Notes: generated by a model from the sequence alone, not told the origin. DNA of 64,000 bases from Prevotella sp. MA2016 (GCF_000619825.1 NZ_JHUW01000006.1:496001-560000); one strand, 5' to 3'; positions 24,975 through 34,880 are shown, counted from the first letter of the stretch. A program made the numbers and translations.

Positions 24975-26204
24975 TTATTGTCTTTTAAAACTGCCTCTTA
25001 CGATGCGGTGCTCGAATGTCTGTGTATCCTTGAAGAGGTTATACATCGGACAGATTTTCTCTACAGCCTCAATCCATTCTTTTACTGCTTGTTCGCTCTC
25101 GGGAGTCAATACATGGAGTGTGTAGCGCACGTTCTGGGGAGCGATAGACAGATTCTCATAACCCTTTCTGCCGGCACGGGGATCCCATTCTGCCTGTACG
25201 GTCAGAGAGATTGAATCCACGTCGAGTGCGCGCTCTGCTGCCTGTCCCAATGAGATGTGGGTGATACAGGTGCCCAGGATGCCAAGCACGCCTTCGATAG
25301 AGGTCATGCCGATATCGGTGCCACCCAGATAAGCGGGATTGTCATGCAGAATCAGATACTTGTCGTTTACTGTCAACTGGCGCACGCCATTGGGGAATAC
25401 CTTTACCCATGGACCCTGTTTGGGAGCAACCACCTGACGTACTGCTTTTTTATCCGCTTGCTGAGCCCTTGCGGCCTCTGCCTTTGCCTTACTGGCCTGC
25501 AGTGCCTGGCGCTTGCCCCAGATATACTCGCGAAGGCCTGCCAAAGTAGCACCTTCAATCTTCTTCTCGCGGGGCGACTCCTTGCGATCGATGGTGAGCT
25601 GTGGCACAACGGCAGCCTTTACCAGTGTGGCTACAGCCGAATTCTGCTCTGCCAAAACAGCCAATTTCTCGAGTTCGGCATCGGATGCAGGAGAATCGAT
25701 ATAGATGGTGTAGAGGAAGTTGCGGGGATACCACACACGATTGGTTTTCACCTTGTCGGGCTGACCGTGGATCTCGATAGTCAACGAGTCGATATCGATA
25801 CCTAGCAGAGCAGCCTGATTCAGATAGCTGTCGGCAAGGTCGGAAGCAAATACGGCCTGAGCTGTTGTTGGTGTGTCAACACCCGAATCCTGTCCACCAT
25901 GTGCATAACCACAGTCGCCAATATAATGAAACTCTCTGATTCGGAGTTCACGCACGCCCGAGCGGTTCTTGGCGGTGACGTTAGCAGTCAGCGTCACAGG
26001 CTGCAGGTCGCTGGCAGGAATAGCCTTCCAGGCTTCGAGGGCCACCTTACGCTCCTTCAGGTGGTTACGCAACGAAGGGGCATTCTGTTCCAACTTGGCT
26101 TTCTGTTGAGCCGACTTAAAGATGTTAAGAGGACCTTGTGCAAAAGCACTACTAACCTGCAAAGCAAGGGCTGCTGTAATGATAACAATCTGATTCTTTT
26201 TCAT
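24975..26204 (-). CDS. Exported tandem OsmC-like protein, copy B
   Basis: 409 residues: signal peptide (1-22), a first OsmC-like unit (about 70-200) with no catalytic Cys pair, a linker rich in Ala/Lys/Gln, and a second unit (about 270-400) with C313 (GILGTCITHI) and C385 (EKICPMYNL), the two cysteines of OsmC/Ohr peroxidases. OsmC proteins usually are cytoplasmic and single-domain; they reduce organic hydroperoxides with dihydrolipoamide. Here the enzyme would act in the periplasm, so a different reductant is needed. Paralogue of the next gene upstream (422 aa). Confidence 0.8.
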   Translation of the reverse strand: MKKNQIVIITAALALQVSSAFAQGPLNIFKSAQQKAKLEQNAPSLRNHLKERKVALEAWKAIPASDLQPVTLTANVTAKNRSGVRELRIREFHYIGDCGYAHGGQDSGVDTPTTAQAVFASDLADSYLNQAALLGIDIDSLTIEIHGQPDKVKTNRVWYPRNFLYTIYIDSPASDAELEKLAVLAEQNSAVATLVKAAVVPQLTIDRKESPREKKIEGATLAGLREYIWGKRQALQASKAKAEAARAQQADKKAVRQVVAPKQGPWVKVFPNGVRQLTVNDKYLILHDNPAYLGGTDIGMTSIEGVLGILGTCITHISLGQAAERALDVDSISLTVQAEWDPRAGRKGYENLSIAPQNVRYTLHVLTPESEQAVKEWIEAVEKICPMYNLFKDTQTFEHRIVRGSFKRQ

Positions 26205-26229
26205 AATTTCTTCTCCTTTTTTTATGTGA

Positions 26230-27498
26230 TTACTTATTTTTTGCTATTACTCTTTTTATACTTCCTTTGATTTCCTGCGCGTTGGTTACCAGATTGTAGA
26301 TAGGACATCCACGCTCGGTATCGGCAACCAACTGACGGATCTCAGCTTCACTGCGCGGGCTGCTTATCACCACACGCATCTGTATGTCTGTAGGATAAAG
26401 TGGGGTTTGCTCGTATCCTTTGCGACCACTGCGTGGATCGAATTGGGCAGTAAGTGCTACGTTAAGGGTATCAAGTGGAATCTTATTGCGTGCTGCTGTT
26501 CCCTCTGCCACATGGGTAAAGCATGAACCAAGCAATCCGATATGACTCTCAACAGCTGTAGGACCAAGGTCGTTTCCGCCGAAGATCTGTGGATGATCCT
26601 GCAGAACTCTGTGATGGCGCACTTGAAGTACTGTTACACCTGATGAGGGATTGATGAATGCACTAGGTCCGTCAGGGTTAAGATAACTCTCACTCTGAGC
26701 GGGTGTGAACTCATTCTTACGAGAGTAAGGATAGTCGTAGGCATAACCACCAAACTTCGACTTATCGGGGCGCTGACCGCTTTTGCGGAGTTCTCTGTTG
26801 GCCTCACCTTTACGTGTCTCCCATTCTATGAACTCGCGCAAACCTGGCTGATAGGTTGGTGGAATCACCAATTCTTCGGCACTCTTATGCAGTTCAATGG
26901 TTGTGTTTACCTTGTGAGCACGTATAGAGAACTGATATAGTGGTGAGTGCTTCTCGGCCAGTAAGCGCAACTCTTCAAGCTGCTGGTCAGAAGCTGGCGA
27001 ATCAATATAAATCGTGTAGTCCAATCCCCAGTTCTGCAGCGAATGACCTGTCTGTTTGATATTGATGGCAAGTGAGTCGATTGCTACTCCCTTGATAGCA
27101 GCCTGTGTTACGTAACTGTCGATAATGTCACCGGCAATAGCTGCAATCACATGGTCGGGAGTACCAATACCAAAATCAAAACCTCCATTGTTGTAGCCAC
27201 TGTCATTCAGATACTCATGCTCACGTATGATCACATGACGTGTACCGGCACGTTGCTCTGCTGTGGCAAAAGCTCTGATAGTGATGGGTTGCAGTGCTGC
27301 AGTAGGAATAGACCTGAACAGATCGACTGCTGCCTTGCGACGCTTAAGTAGGTCACGGAATGATGGTGCACTCTTCCAGGCTTTCTGAAAATAGACCTTA
27401 TCAGTGATGGCCTTATTCAGACGCTGATCGTTCTGTTGAGCAAGTGCCCCCGTGAGGGTAGCACTTGCAATTACGGCTGACAAAATTAATCTTTTCAT
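26230..27498 (-). CDS. Exported tandem OsmC-like protein, copy A
   Basis: 422 residues, same plan as its neighbour: signal peptide (1-20), a first OsmC-like unit (about 70-200) without the Cys pair, and a second with C326 (GLLGSCFTHV) and C398 (RGCPIYNLV). Shared blocks such as IYIDSPASD, and DPRSGRKGYE against DPRAGRKGYE, show tandem gene duplication. The Cys-less first half repeats the dimer partner of normal OsmC, so the protein may form a pseudo-dimer with one active site. 21 bases after susD. Confidence 0.8.
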   Translation of the reverse strand: MKRLILSAVIASATLTGALAQQNDQRLNKAITDKVYFQKAWKSAPSFRDLLKRRKAAVDLFRSIPTAALQPITIRAFATAEQRAGTRHVIIREHEYLNDSGYNNGGFDFGIGTPDHVIAAIAGDIIDSYVTQAAIKGVAIDSLAINIKQTGHSLQNWGLDYTIYIDSPASDQQLEELRLLAEKHSPLYQFSIRAHKVNTTIELHKSAEELVIPPTYQPGLREFIEWETRKGEANRELRKSGQRPDKSKFGGYAYDYPYSRKNEFTPAQSESYLNPDGPSAFINPSSGVTVLQVRHHRVLQDHPQIFGGNDLGPTAVESHIGLLGSCFTHVAEGTAARNKIPLDTLNVALTAQFDPRSGRKGYEQTPLYPTDIQMRVVISSPRSEAEIRQLVADTERGCPIYNLVTNAQEIKGSIKRVIAKNK

Positions 27499-27519
27499 AT
27501 GATTCTCTCTCTTGTTTTT

Positions 27520-29151
27520 TTACTCTCTGCCTACATAGGGGTTACTGGTGATATCGGAACCGTCATAGCCATAGTTCTGCCAGAGATTTGGATTAACTAC
27601 TCGCTGTGCCTGTGGGATAGGGAAACGATAATGCTTGAAATCAATCGTCTGCTTGTTATACTCTGGGTAGTTCTTTGCTAAAGCACTGTTTTTAATGGTC
27701 TTTACCAAAATCTTCCAGCGCTTCAGGTCGAGCAGGTGTTTCTGCTCCAGGGTGAACTCCCATGAACGCTCTTGAATAATGGCATTCTTGAAACCCTCGT
27801 AATCAAGCCCTGACTGCAGGTCGTGTGCCTGTGCTGTGGCGCTGTTAACGGCTTCACGGAATGCACGGCGACGTACTTTATTGAAGGCATCGTAGGCCTG
27901 CTGATTAGGTTGCCTGTCACGCTCGTTGATAGCCTCGGCCAGTACCAGATAGACCTCTGCCAGACGGATCACCTGACGGTTCATAGCGCGATCGGCAGCA
28001 CTCGTTTCAGGACTATCATGGTCGATGTACTTGTTATAGCGTGAGAAGCCTGACTCACGGATGCCATCACCATCGGCATCGAAGTAGAAGTGGAAATAGT
28101 TCTGTGTAGAGGGGCGCCAAAGTGAATCGGCAAACGACACCTCCTTGCGCTGGTCACCTGGAAGATAAGAATTCTCTACGGTGTTATCCGGACCAGGTGC
28201 GATATGTGGCAGGGATACGCTGTAGCTGGTTGAGAACGAGCAGTGGCACAGGTGGTTATTACCTGAAGCATCGCCATCGCGGGTGCTTGATCCTAAATAG
28301 AACTGGATGGCAAATATGCTTTCCTTACCATTACGGTTCTGGTTGTTCCAGTTGTCGTAGAAATCCTCTTCAAGACTATATTCATTAGAATCGATAACCT
28401 GCTGTGCATATTGAGCCGACTTGCCGAAATACTCCTTGCGTTGCGCGTCGGTCAGGTCGTCATCTACCTGAGCCCAGGTAAGGTAAACCTTAGCCAAGGC
28501 TGCCAAAGCAGCACCACGCGAAGCACGACCAATATCATTCAGTCCCTGCTTACTGCGTTCTGGCAGGCGGGCTGCTGCATCCTCAAGGTCGGCCACTACC
28601 TGCTGGTAAACCTCTGTCTCTGAGCTTCTTACTGCATTTGTGCCACCAGTGCTGCTGGTGATGACAGGCACCGGCCCCCACAGTTGCACAGCGTAGTTCA
28701 GATAGTAGGCACGGAGAAATTTGGCTTCACCTATCACCTGTGATGCAATCTCTGGTGATACACCTGCAGGATTGGCTTCCAACTTCTCGATGGCATCGTT
28801 AGCACGTGCCAGCGAGGCATATACGGCCTGCCATAGACGTACCAGATAGGAGTTGGTACCATCCCATGAGAGCAGACCTAGCATACCACCGCCACCATTA
28901 GGGTTCTCACCGCTCACCGTTGTCTCGGTGGTAAGGTCGATAAGATACATGTAGGTTGTGGCCAGTTCTATATCCGAAGCATAAACGGAATTAACAAGTG
29001 CCTTGGCATCGGCATCGCTCTGAGGAAGGTTGCTTTCGGCCAGCTCGCTCAGGTTACCCTGATCCAACGATTCGCATGATGCGAACGAAAAGCTGAGAAC
29101 TGCGCCTGCCAACAGCGACTGGGCTGTATGAAATATCTGATTTTTTTTCAT
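27520..29151 (-). CDS. SusD/RagB family outer-membrane lipoprotein
   Basis: 543 residues. Lipobox at C26 (FSFASCESL), SusD-like TPR helices (EIASQVIGEAKFLRAYYLNY) and the C-terminal RagB domain (RLAEVYLVLAEAINER, FTLEQKHLLDLKRWKIL). It forms the lid over the SusC channel. The operon has no glycoside hydrolase, so the ligand is probably not a glycan; with the copper receptor and OsmC proteins, a metal complex, thiol compound or peptide is more likely. 20 bases after susC. Confidence 0.93.
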   Translation of the reverse strand: MKKNQIFHTAQSLLAGAVLSFSFASCESLDQGNLSELAESNLPQSDADAKALVNSVYASDIELATTYMYLIDLTTETTVSGENPNGGGGMLGLLSWDGTNSYLVRLWQAVYASLARANDAIEKLEANPAGVSPEIASQVIGEAKFLRAYYLNYAVQLWGPVPVITSSTGGTNAVRSSETEVYQQVVADLEDAAARLPERSKQGLNDIGRASRGAALAALAKVYLTWAQVDDDLTDAQRKEYFGKSAQYAQQVIDSNEYSLEEDFYDNWNNQNRNGKESIFAIQFYLGSSTRDGDASGNNHLCHCSFSTSYSVSLPHIAPGPDNTVENSYLPGDQRKEVSFADSLWRPSTQNYFHFYFDADGDGIRESGFSRYNKYIDHDSPETSAADRAMNRQVIRLAEVYLVLAEAINERDRQPNQQAYDAFNKVRRRAFREAVNSATAQAHDLQSGLDYEGFKNAIIQERSWEFTLEQKHLLDLKRWKILVKTIKNSALAKNYPEYNKQTIDFKHYRFPIPQAQRVVNPNLWQNYGYDGSDITSNPYVGRE

Positions 29152-29171
29152 TTTCTGATTACCTTTATTAA

Positions 29172-32100
29172 TTAATACGACAGTTTAACACCAAATGTAA
29201 ATGTGCGAGATGCAGGGTAGGTTCCACGATCTACATAGCCACTATACTCAGGATCGAAACCACTGTAGCTGGTTATCGTGAGCAGGTTCTGAGCCGAAGC
29301 GTAGAGATAGATGCCCAGTTTCTGATTGTTGCTAATGCGTGGCTGGAAATTGTAGCCTATCTGGATGTTCTTCAGGCGCAGGTAGCTGGCGTCTTCAACA
29401 AAACGGCTATCAAGATAAGCACTGTAGTTATTCTGAGCTACGGCACGTGGAATGGTTGTGCTAGGATTCTCGGCTGTCCAACGGCGCAGCAGTTTGGTGG
29501 AAGCATTGTAGCTGGCATTGGGTGACTCGAGTGCCTGTTCCATCTGGTTATAAAGCTTATTGCCGTATGAACCCTGGAAATTCAGACTCAAGTTCCAGTT
29601 CTTATAACGCAGCTGTGTGGCAAATCCATAAGTGAAATCGGGTTGTGCCGAACCAAGAACCACACGGTCGTTCTCCTGATCTACCACACCATCACCATTC
29701 TGATCGACATACTTCACGTCGCCATATTCTACGACCGGTTTGTTGGATGGTGAAGGAACCGACTTCAAATCCTCGGATGTCTGCACGATGCCATCAAACT
29801 GCCAGCCATAGTAAGTACCGAGTGCTTCGCCTGGACGGATAATGGTCTGATTACCGTTGATAATCTCACTCTGTCCGGTACCGATGCTTGTCACCTCATT
29901 GTGGTTGTGTGCAATATTGGCACAGGCCTGCCATGTCAGGTCCTTAGCCTGCCACAGGGTGGCATTAACGGCAAACTCCACACCGGTATTGGTGACGTTG
30001 CCCACGTTTGTAAGTTGGCGGTCGAAACCTGTAGTCTGCTCCACAGGGATATTCAGCAGCAGGTCGGAAGTCTTCTTGTGATATACATCGAAAACGAAAC
30101 CCAGTTTGCCCTTCAGGATATTCAGGTCGAAACCTAAATCATACGAGGTGGTAGTTTCCCACTTCAGGTCGTCGTTACCCAAAGCCGAACGATAATAGGC
30201 TATATTCTTAATACCGCCAAGGAAATAATGGGTGGCAGCATAAGTTGAGAGGAAGGTATAGTCGCCAATCTCCTGGTTACCCACAGTACCTATGCTGGCA
30301 CGCAGTTTCAAATCCTCAATCCACTTAGTATTCTTCAAGAATTTCTCTTCATTCACATTCCAAGCAAATCCAAGTGAGGGGAACCAACCCCATTTCTTGT
30401 TCTTGGCAAAACGGCTCGAACCATCGGCACGCAGGGTGGCTGTAAGATGGTAGCGGTCCAGCAGTGAGTAGTTGATACGACCGATACCTGAGTAAAGAAC
30501 CGATGTTACAAAATCGGTCTCGGTAGCGATAAGCTGAGAACCCGACTGAAGACTACGGTAGCTCAGATTCTCGTTGGCATAATCCGCCGTACTGCCAAGC
30601 AGCCGCTCACTCTTCTCTTGCTGATAGGTATAACCACCTAGCACCTCGAACTCATGGATATTGCCAATCTTCTTGTTCCAAGTCAGTGTAACCTCAACCT
30701 GATCGCTCTCCCAGCGCTTTGAACCTACTGCGCCATAACCATCAGAGTTGAAACCAATCTGTGAGGTGGCAGGACCGAACACACTCTGGCGTGTATTAAG
30801 GATGTTTACCGATCCCTGGGTGCGCAATTTCAAACCTTTGATGATTTCCCACTGAGCAAAAGCGCTAACCAGCGTATTGTCAACACGTGTCTGGGCATCT
30901 ACTTCGCTCAAGTCGGCAATGGCATTTGGAGTCAGACCATTGCGCACAAAGTCGCCTGCCTCAAAAGGATTTGCATAGTTGTAGGTACCATCGGTATTAT
31001 AAATAGGTACAGCAGGTGATGTGCGCAAGGCCAACTCCAGTAGTCCGCTCACACCATTCGACTGGCCACGGAATGACTGAGATCCGGTCTGAGTACTCTT
31101 TGAAAAACTTGCCTTCAGACCTACAGTTATATTCTTCAGGATATCGCGCTCGTAGTTTAATCGTGCACCTAAGCGGGTAAAGCCAGTGCCGCGAATCACA
31201 CCATCCTGATTGGTATAGTTACCCGAGATATGGAAGCGCTCGTTGTCCGAACCACCGCTCACTGACAACTGGTGCTGCTGGGTGGTAGCCGAACGGAACA
31301 GGGCATCCTGCCAATCAGTACCATTGCCCCAGGTCTTTACCAACTCTGGAGTAACACCAGAAGCCTTTTTCTGTGCATCGGTTGCCAACTCAAGATACAG
31401 GTCACCCCATTGCTCGGCATTGAGCACATCCAAACGTTTGCGTACAGACGATACACCGATAGAATAACCGTAATCCACCTTCACCTTACCATGTTTACCA
31501 CTCTTGGTGGTTACGATTATTACACCATTAGCACCACGCGAACCATAGATAGCCGAAGCTGATACATCCTTAAGCACCTCGATCGACTCGATGTCGGATG
31601 GATTGATAGAGGCCAGGGGATTGAAATTTGTACCTGCCACACTGTTGCCTGCATTGGTTGCTGAGCTACTGTTATACAACAGAACACCATCGATAACATA
31701 AAGTGGCTCATTACCGGCATTGATAGAGTTACCACCACGGATACGGATGTTGATGGCTGCTCCGGGCTGACCAGAAGATGCTGTGGCATCAAGACCAGCA
31801 ACTGCACCACCAAGGATGTTATCAAACGAGGTTGAGGTGTTAAGCAGTTCATCGTTCTTAACCGTGGTAACCGAACCGGTGAGAGCTTTACGCTTCTGTA
31901 CACCATAGCCTACTACCACTACCTCATCCAGACGGTTTGAATTATCGATCAGTGCAATCTCAACGGGCTCCTCGAAATCGTACACATCCACATCGAGGGC
32001 ACGATAGCCTACGTATTCCACGCGGAGGGTTAAGGGGGCTTCTACCTTGGTTTGGAGACTGAAGTTTCCGTCAATATCGGTCACCACACCTTGTCCTTTA

Positions 32101-32240
32101 TCTGTTTTCACAATCACCGAAGCACCAATCAGTGGCTCGCCGGTGCGAACGTCTGTGATGTGACCCGTTATCACATTCTGAGCAAAGGCCAACAGTGGCC
32201 CTATTGCAACGAGCGTTGCAATTAACAATCTTTTTCCCAT
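29172..32240 (-). CDS. SusC/RagA family TonB-linked outer-membrane protein
   Basis: 1022 residues. Signal peptide, an N-terminal CarboxypepD_reg-like domain (ITGHITDVRTGEPLIGASVI), the Plug region with RLDEVVVVGYGVQKRKALTG, and a barrel ending TFTFGVKLSY. Imports the ligand bound by the SusD protein encoded 20 bases downstream. Second gene of the operon, 28 bases after the periplasmic-binding-like gene. Confidence 0.95.
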   Translation of the reverse strand: MGKRLLIATLVAIGPLLAFAQNVITGHITDVRTGEPLIGASVIVKTDKGQGVVTDIDGNFSLQTKVEAPLTLRVEYVGYRALDVDVYDFEEPVEIALIDNSNRLDEVVVVGYGVQKRKALTGSVTTVKNDELLNTSTSFDNILGGAVAGLDATASSGQPGAAINIRIRGGNSINAGNEPLYVIDGVLLYNSSSATNAGNSVAGTNFNPLASINPSDIESIEVLKDVSASAIYGSRGANGVIIVTTKSGKHGKVKVDYGYSIGVSSVRKRLDVLNAEQWGDLYLELATDAQKKASGVTPELVKTWGNGTDWQDALFRSATTQQHQLSVSGGSDNERFHISGNYTNQDGVIRGTGFTRLGARLNYERDILKNITVGLKASFSKSTQTGSQSFRGQSNGVSGLLELALRTSPAVPIYNTDGTYNYANPFEAGDFVRNGLTPNAIADLSEVDAQTRVDNTLVSAFAQWEIIKGLKLRTQGSVNILNTRQSVFGPATSQIGFNSDGYGAVGSKRWESDQVEVTLTWNKKIGNIHEFEVLGGYTYQQEKSERLLGSTADYANENLSYRSLQSGSQLIATETDFVTSVLYSGIGRINYSLLDRYHLTATLRADGSSRFAKNKKWGWFPSLGFAWNVNEEKFLKNTKWIEDLKLRASIGTVGNQEIGDYTFLSTYAATHYFLGGIKNIAYYRSALGNDDLKWETTTSYDLGFDLNILKGKLGFVFDVYHKKTSDLLLNIPVEQTTGFDRQLTNVGNVTNTGVEFAVNATLWQAKDLTWQACANIAHNHNEVTSIGTGQSEIINGNQTIIRPGEALGTYYGWQFDGIVQTSEDLKSVPSPSNKPVVEYGDVKYVDQNGDGVVDQENDRVVLGSAQPDFTYGFATQLRYKNWNLSLNFQGSYGNKLYNQMEQALESPNASYNASTKLLRRWTAENPSTTIPRAVAQNNYSAYLDSRFVEDASYLRLKNIQIGYNFQPRISNNQKLGIYLYASAQNLLTITSYSGFDPEYSGYVDRGTYPASRTFTFGVKLSY

Positions 32241-32268
32241 AAAAATACTATTGTTTTGTTTTTTTAAG

Positions 32269-33195
32269 TTACTTCTGTGCAGTAAATTCTGTCTTTACCT
32301 TTTCTATCTGAGCTTCTGTGAGTTTGTTGTCGAGGTTCAACAAACCAAATTCATGGTTGTATTTCACGCCATTGGTGAGCACCCACTGCAGGAACTGAGC
32401 GGTGGCATCGTCGCTGCCGTTGTACAGCAGACCCAGCTTCTCTACAGCCACCTCCTGCACCTTACCGTTCTCAAGTGTCAGCAGCAGCTCGTCGAGTGTT
32501 ACTTTGTCGCTCAGTGTCTCTTCCAGACTCTTCTTAACATCGAGACCAATAATGGTTAGGTCGTTCTTGATATGACGGCTCTTCAGGTCGAAGATATTAG
32601 GCAGTGCGTTGAAAGATACCCCCAGAGGGTCTTTTGCCAGTGCGGTGTTAAGGAATAGATCGTCGCCAGAGATGCGCTTGCCACGGAAGTTGCTGCTCTC
32701 TTCGCCAAAGTTGTGGGCAAAGGATGAGGCTACCGATGATGCATTGCTGCCGCTGTAGATGACCAACTTCTCAAACTGCTTGATTTTCTTTACGTCCTCG
32801 TCGAAGTCATCGTTCAGGAAGAACAGCTGCTTTAGCTTCTTAGAGTTCAGGTGCTTGCCTTCCAGCACTTTGGCAGCCTCACTGCCACTGGCTGTGATAG
32901 GCAGCACTGCGAACTCCCCAAAATAAACAACGTGGTTAATCTTTTCAGTTTCTTTATCCTGATTGTCGAAGACTACATTCATATCTGTTTGATTTTGGCT
33001 GCCTTTGGCCAATTGAAATTCTACGTTTGGCTGTGTTTTGGCATATTCGGTTATCCATTTCTCAACCAATGGACGAGCAAATCGTGGTGCCTTCACGTAG
33101 CGCACGCTACTGGCGTTGGTAGATGTCTTTTCTCCGTAAATATTGCTGATGCTGAGGCTCAATAAAACTGCTATTGCTAATACTACCTTTTTCAT
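32269..33195 (-). CDS. Exported PstS-like (type 2 periplasmic-binding) protein
   Basis: 308 residues from MKKVVLAIAVLLSLSIS, a clear signal peptide. Motifs such as SSVRYVKAPRFARPLVEKWI, VYFGEFAVLPITASGSEAAK and LVIYSGSNASSVASSFAHNF resemble phosphate/molybdate-type substrate-binding proteins, but no ABC transporter genes are nearby. It could capture an anion or metal complex. First gene of the operon; the start at 33195 is preferred because the longer frame crosses the promoter at 33237-33267. Confidence 0.65.
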   Translation of the reverse strand: MKKVVLAIAVLLSLSISNIYGEKTSTNASSVRYVKAPRFARPLVEKWITEYAKTQPNVEFQLAKGSQNQTDMNVVFDNQDKETEKINHVVYFGEFAVLPITASGSEAAKVLEGKHLNSKKLKQLFFLNDDFDEDVKKIKQFEKLVIYSGSNASSVASSFAHNFGEESSNFRGKRISGDDLFLNTALAKDPLGVSFNALPNIFDLKSRHIKNDLTIIGLDVKKSLEETLSDKVTLDELLLTLENGKVQEVAVEKLGLLYNGSDDATAQFLQWVLTNGVKYNHEFGLLNLDNKLTEAQIEKVKTEFTAQK

Positions 33196-33236
33196 ACCTT
33201 TTCTTCTTTTTATGTGATAATTAATGTTTCTGGGTG

Positions 33237-33267
33237 CAAAGGTACGGTGTTTTTGCATTACACACAA
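33237..33267 (-). promoter_or_regulatory. Promoter of the eight-gene copper/OsmC operon
   Basis: On the minus strand TTG (33265-33267), 20 bases, TACCTTTG (33237-33244). Transcription should start near 33233, leaving a leader of about 38 bases. No other consensus promoter with this spacing was found in the gaps of the operon. Confidence 0.75.
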
Positions 33268-33289
33268 TCCCCCCATCACGTGATATCGC

Positions 33290-33307
33290 ATACCACATGT
33301 ATGGTAT
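33290..33307. promoter_or_regulatory. Operator ATACCA-N6-TGGTAT upstream of the copper/OsmC operon
   Basis: Read on the minus strand this is ATACCATACATGTGGTAT, differing at two positions from the site before the TlpA gene (8913-8930). It is centred about 66 bases before the predicted start of transcription, a typical activator position. Confidence 0.65.
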
Positions 33308-33318
33308 ATTAACAAAAA

Positions 33319-33345
33319 TCCCCACTCAACAGCCGTTGAGCAGGG
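33319..33345 (-). terminator. Terminator of cysS
   Basis: Stem CTCAAC (33325-33330) / GTTGAG (33335-33340), extended by CCC/GGG pairs, followed on the minus strand by TTTTTG. It lies 25 bases past the cysS stop. Confidence 0.7.
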
Positions 33346-33369
33346 ACTTTATACAGTATTTATGCAAGT

Positions 33370-34860
33370 TTATTTGTTCAATTTCCAGGTCACACCGTCC
33401 TTGGTGTCCTTCACTTCGAAACCGGCTGCTGCCAGTTCGTCGCGGATCTTGTCGCTGGTAGCCCAGTCCTTGTCGGCCTTGGCTTTGGCGCGCAGCTCCA
33501 GTACCATGTCCATCACCTTACCGAAAGCTGCCTCACGCTCATCGTTGGTACCGCTCTTCTCAGCCTTCAGCCCCAGGATATCCTCTGCAAAGAGGTGCAT
33601 GGTCTCTGAGAGCTCCTTCAGGCAGTCGGCACAGATAGTGGCCTTGTGGTCGGTCAACTTGTTCACTACGGTGCAAGCCTCAAACAGATGACTGATTACC
33701 TGTGGTGTAGCCAAATCGTCGTTCATGGCGTCGTAGCACTTCTGGCGCAGGGCCTTTACCACCTTCTCGGTCTCGGCATCGCACTTGTCGGCTACCTGTA
33801 CACGATCCAGATCGGCAATGGCGTTCATCAGCTTCTCCAGTCCCTTCTCGGCGGCCTCCAAAGCCTCGTTCGAGAAGTCAACGGTGCCACGGTAGTGAGC
33901 GCTGAGCACGAAGAAACGGATGGTCATCGGACTGTAAGCCTTCTTCAGCAATGGATGATTGCCAGTGAAGAACTGCTCAAGGGTGATGAAGTTGTTGTAC
34001 GACTTACCCATCTTCTGACCATTGATAGTCAGCATATTGTTGTGCATCCAGTATTTCACGGCAGGATGACCCATTGAAGCCTGTGCCTGAGCAATCTCAC
34101 ACTCGTGGTGAGGGAATACCAGGTCCATACCACCACCATGGATGTCGAACTCTTCGCCTAAGTACTTGCGGCCCATGGCTGTGCACTCGCAGTGCCAACC
34201 GGGGAATCCGTCGCTCCAAGGACTAGGCCAGCGCATGATGTGCTCGGGCTGAGCCTTCTTCCACAGGGCAAAGTCGGCCTGGTTGCGCTTCTCGCCAACA
34301 CCATCGAGTTCGCGGCTGGCGTCTTTCACGTTCTCCAGCGAACGGCCCGACAGGATGCCATACTTAAACTTCTTGTTGTAGGCCTCGATATCGAAATAGA
34401 TAGAGCCATTGCTTTCATAGGCAAAGCCGTTGTCGATAATCTGCTGCACCAACTGCTGCTGCTCAATGATATGACCAGTGGCGTGGGGCTCGATAGACGG
34501 GCGCAGCACGTTGAGGGCATCCATAGCGGCATGATAGCGGTTGGTGTAGTACTGAGCTATCTCCATGGGCTCCAGCTGCTCCAGGCGTGCCTTCTTGGCA
34601 ATCTTGTCCTCTCCTTCATCGGCATCATGCTCCAGATGACCCACATCGGTGATATTACGCACGTACCTTACTTTATAACCCAGGTGCTTCAGATAACGGA
34701 ACACCAGGTCGAAAGTGATGGCAGGGCGGGCGTGCCCCAGATGAGGATCGCCATACACTGTAGGTCCACACACATACATGCCCACGTTGGGGGCGTGAAG
34801 CGGCTCGAAACGTTCTTTCTGTCGCGTCAACGTATTGTAAATTACCAACTTAGAATCCAT
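33370..34860 (-). CDS. cysS: Cysteinyl-tRNA synthetase
   Basis: 496 residues, full length. Class I signature [15 protein letters not shown] (HIGH equivalent) with the first zinc Cys in VCGPTVYG, further zinc ligands in WHCECTAMG and HHECE, and the KMSKS loop as [10 protein letters not shown]. Loads tRNA-Cys. Monocistronic, with its own promoter (34881-34911) and terminator. Confidence 0.98.
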   Translation of the reverse strand: MDSKLVIYNTLTRQKERFEPLHAPNVGMYVCGPTVYGDPHLGHARPAITFDLVFRYLKHLGYKVRYVRNITDVGHLEHDADEGEDKIAKKARLEQLEPMEIAQYYTNRYHAAMDALNVLRPSIEPHATGHIIEQQQLVQQIIDNGFAYESNGSIYFDIEAYNKKFKYGILSGRSLENVKDASRELDGVGEKRNQADFALWKKAQPEHIMRWPSPWSDGFPGWHCECTAMGRKYLGEEFDIHGGGMDLVFPHHECEIAQAQASMGHPAVKYWMHNNMLTINGQKMGKSYNNFITLEQFFTGNHPLLKKAYSPMTIRFFVLSAHYRGTVDFSNEALEAAEKGLEKLMNAIADLDRVQVADKCDAETEKVVKALRQKCYDAMNDDLATPQVISHLFEACTVVNKLTDHKATICADCLKELSETMHLFAEDILGLKAEKSGTNDEREAAFGKVMDMVLELRAKAKADKDWATSDKIRDELAAAGFEVKDTKDGVTWKLNK

Positions 34861-34880
34861 ATTCCTAAAATTTTTGGTTG

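Noticed and set aside
27520..32240. Glycan utilisation locus
   Set aside because: No glycoside hydrolase, sugar kinase or sugar permease is in this operon; the partners are redox and metal proteins.
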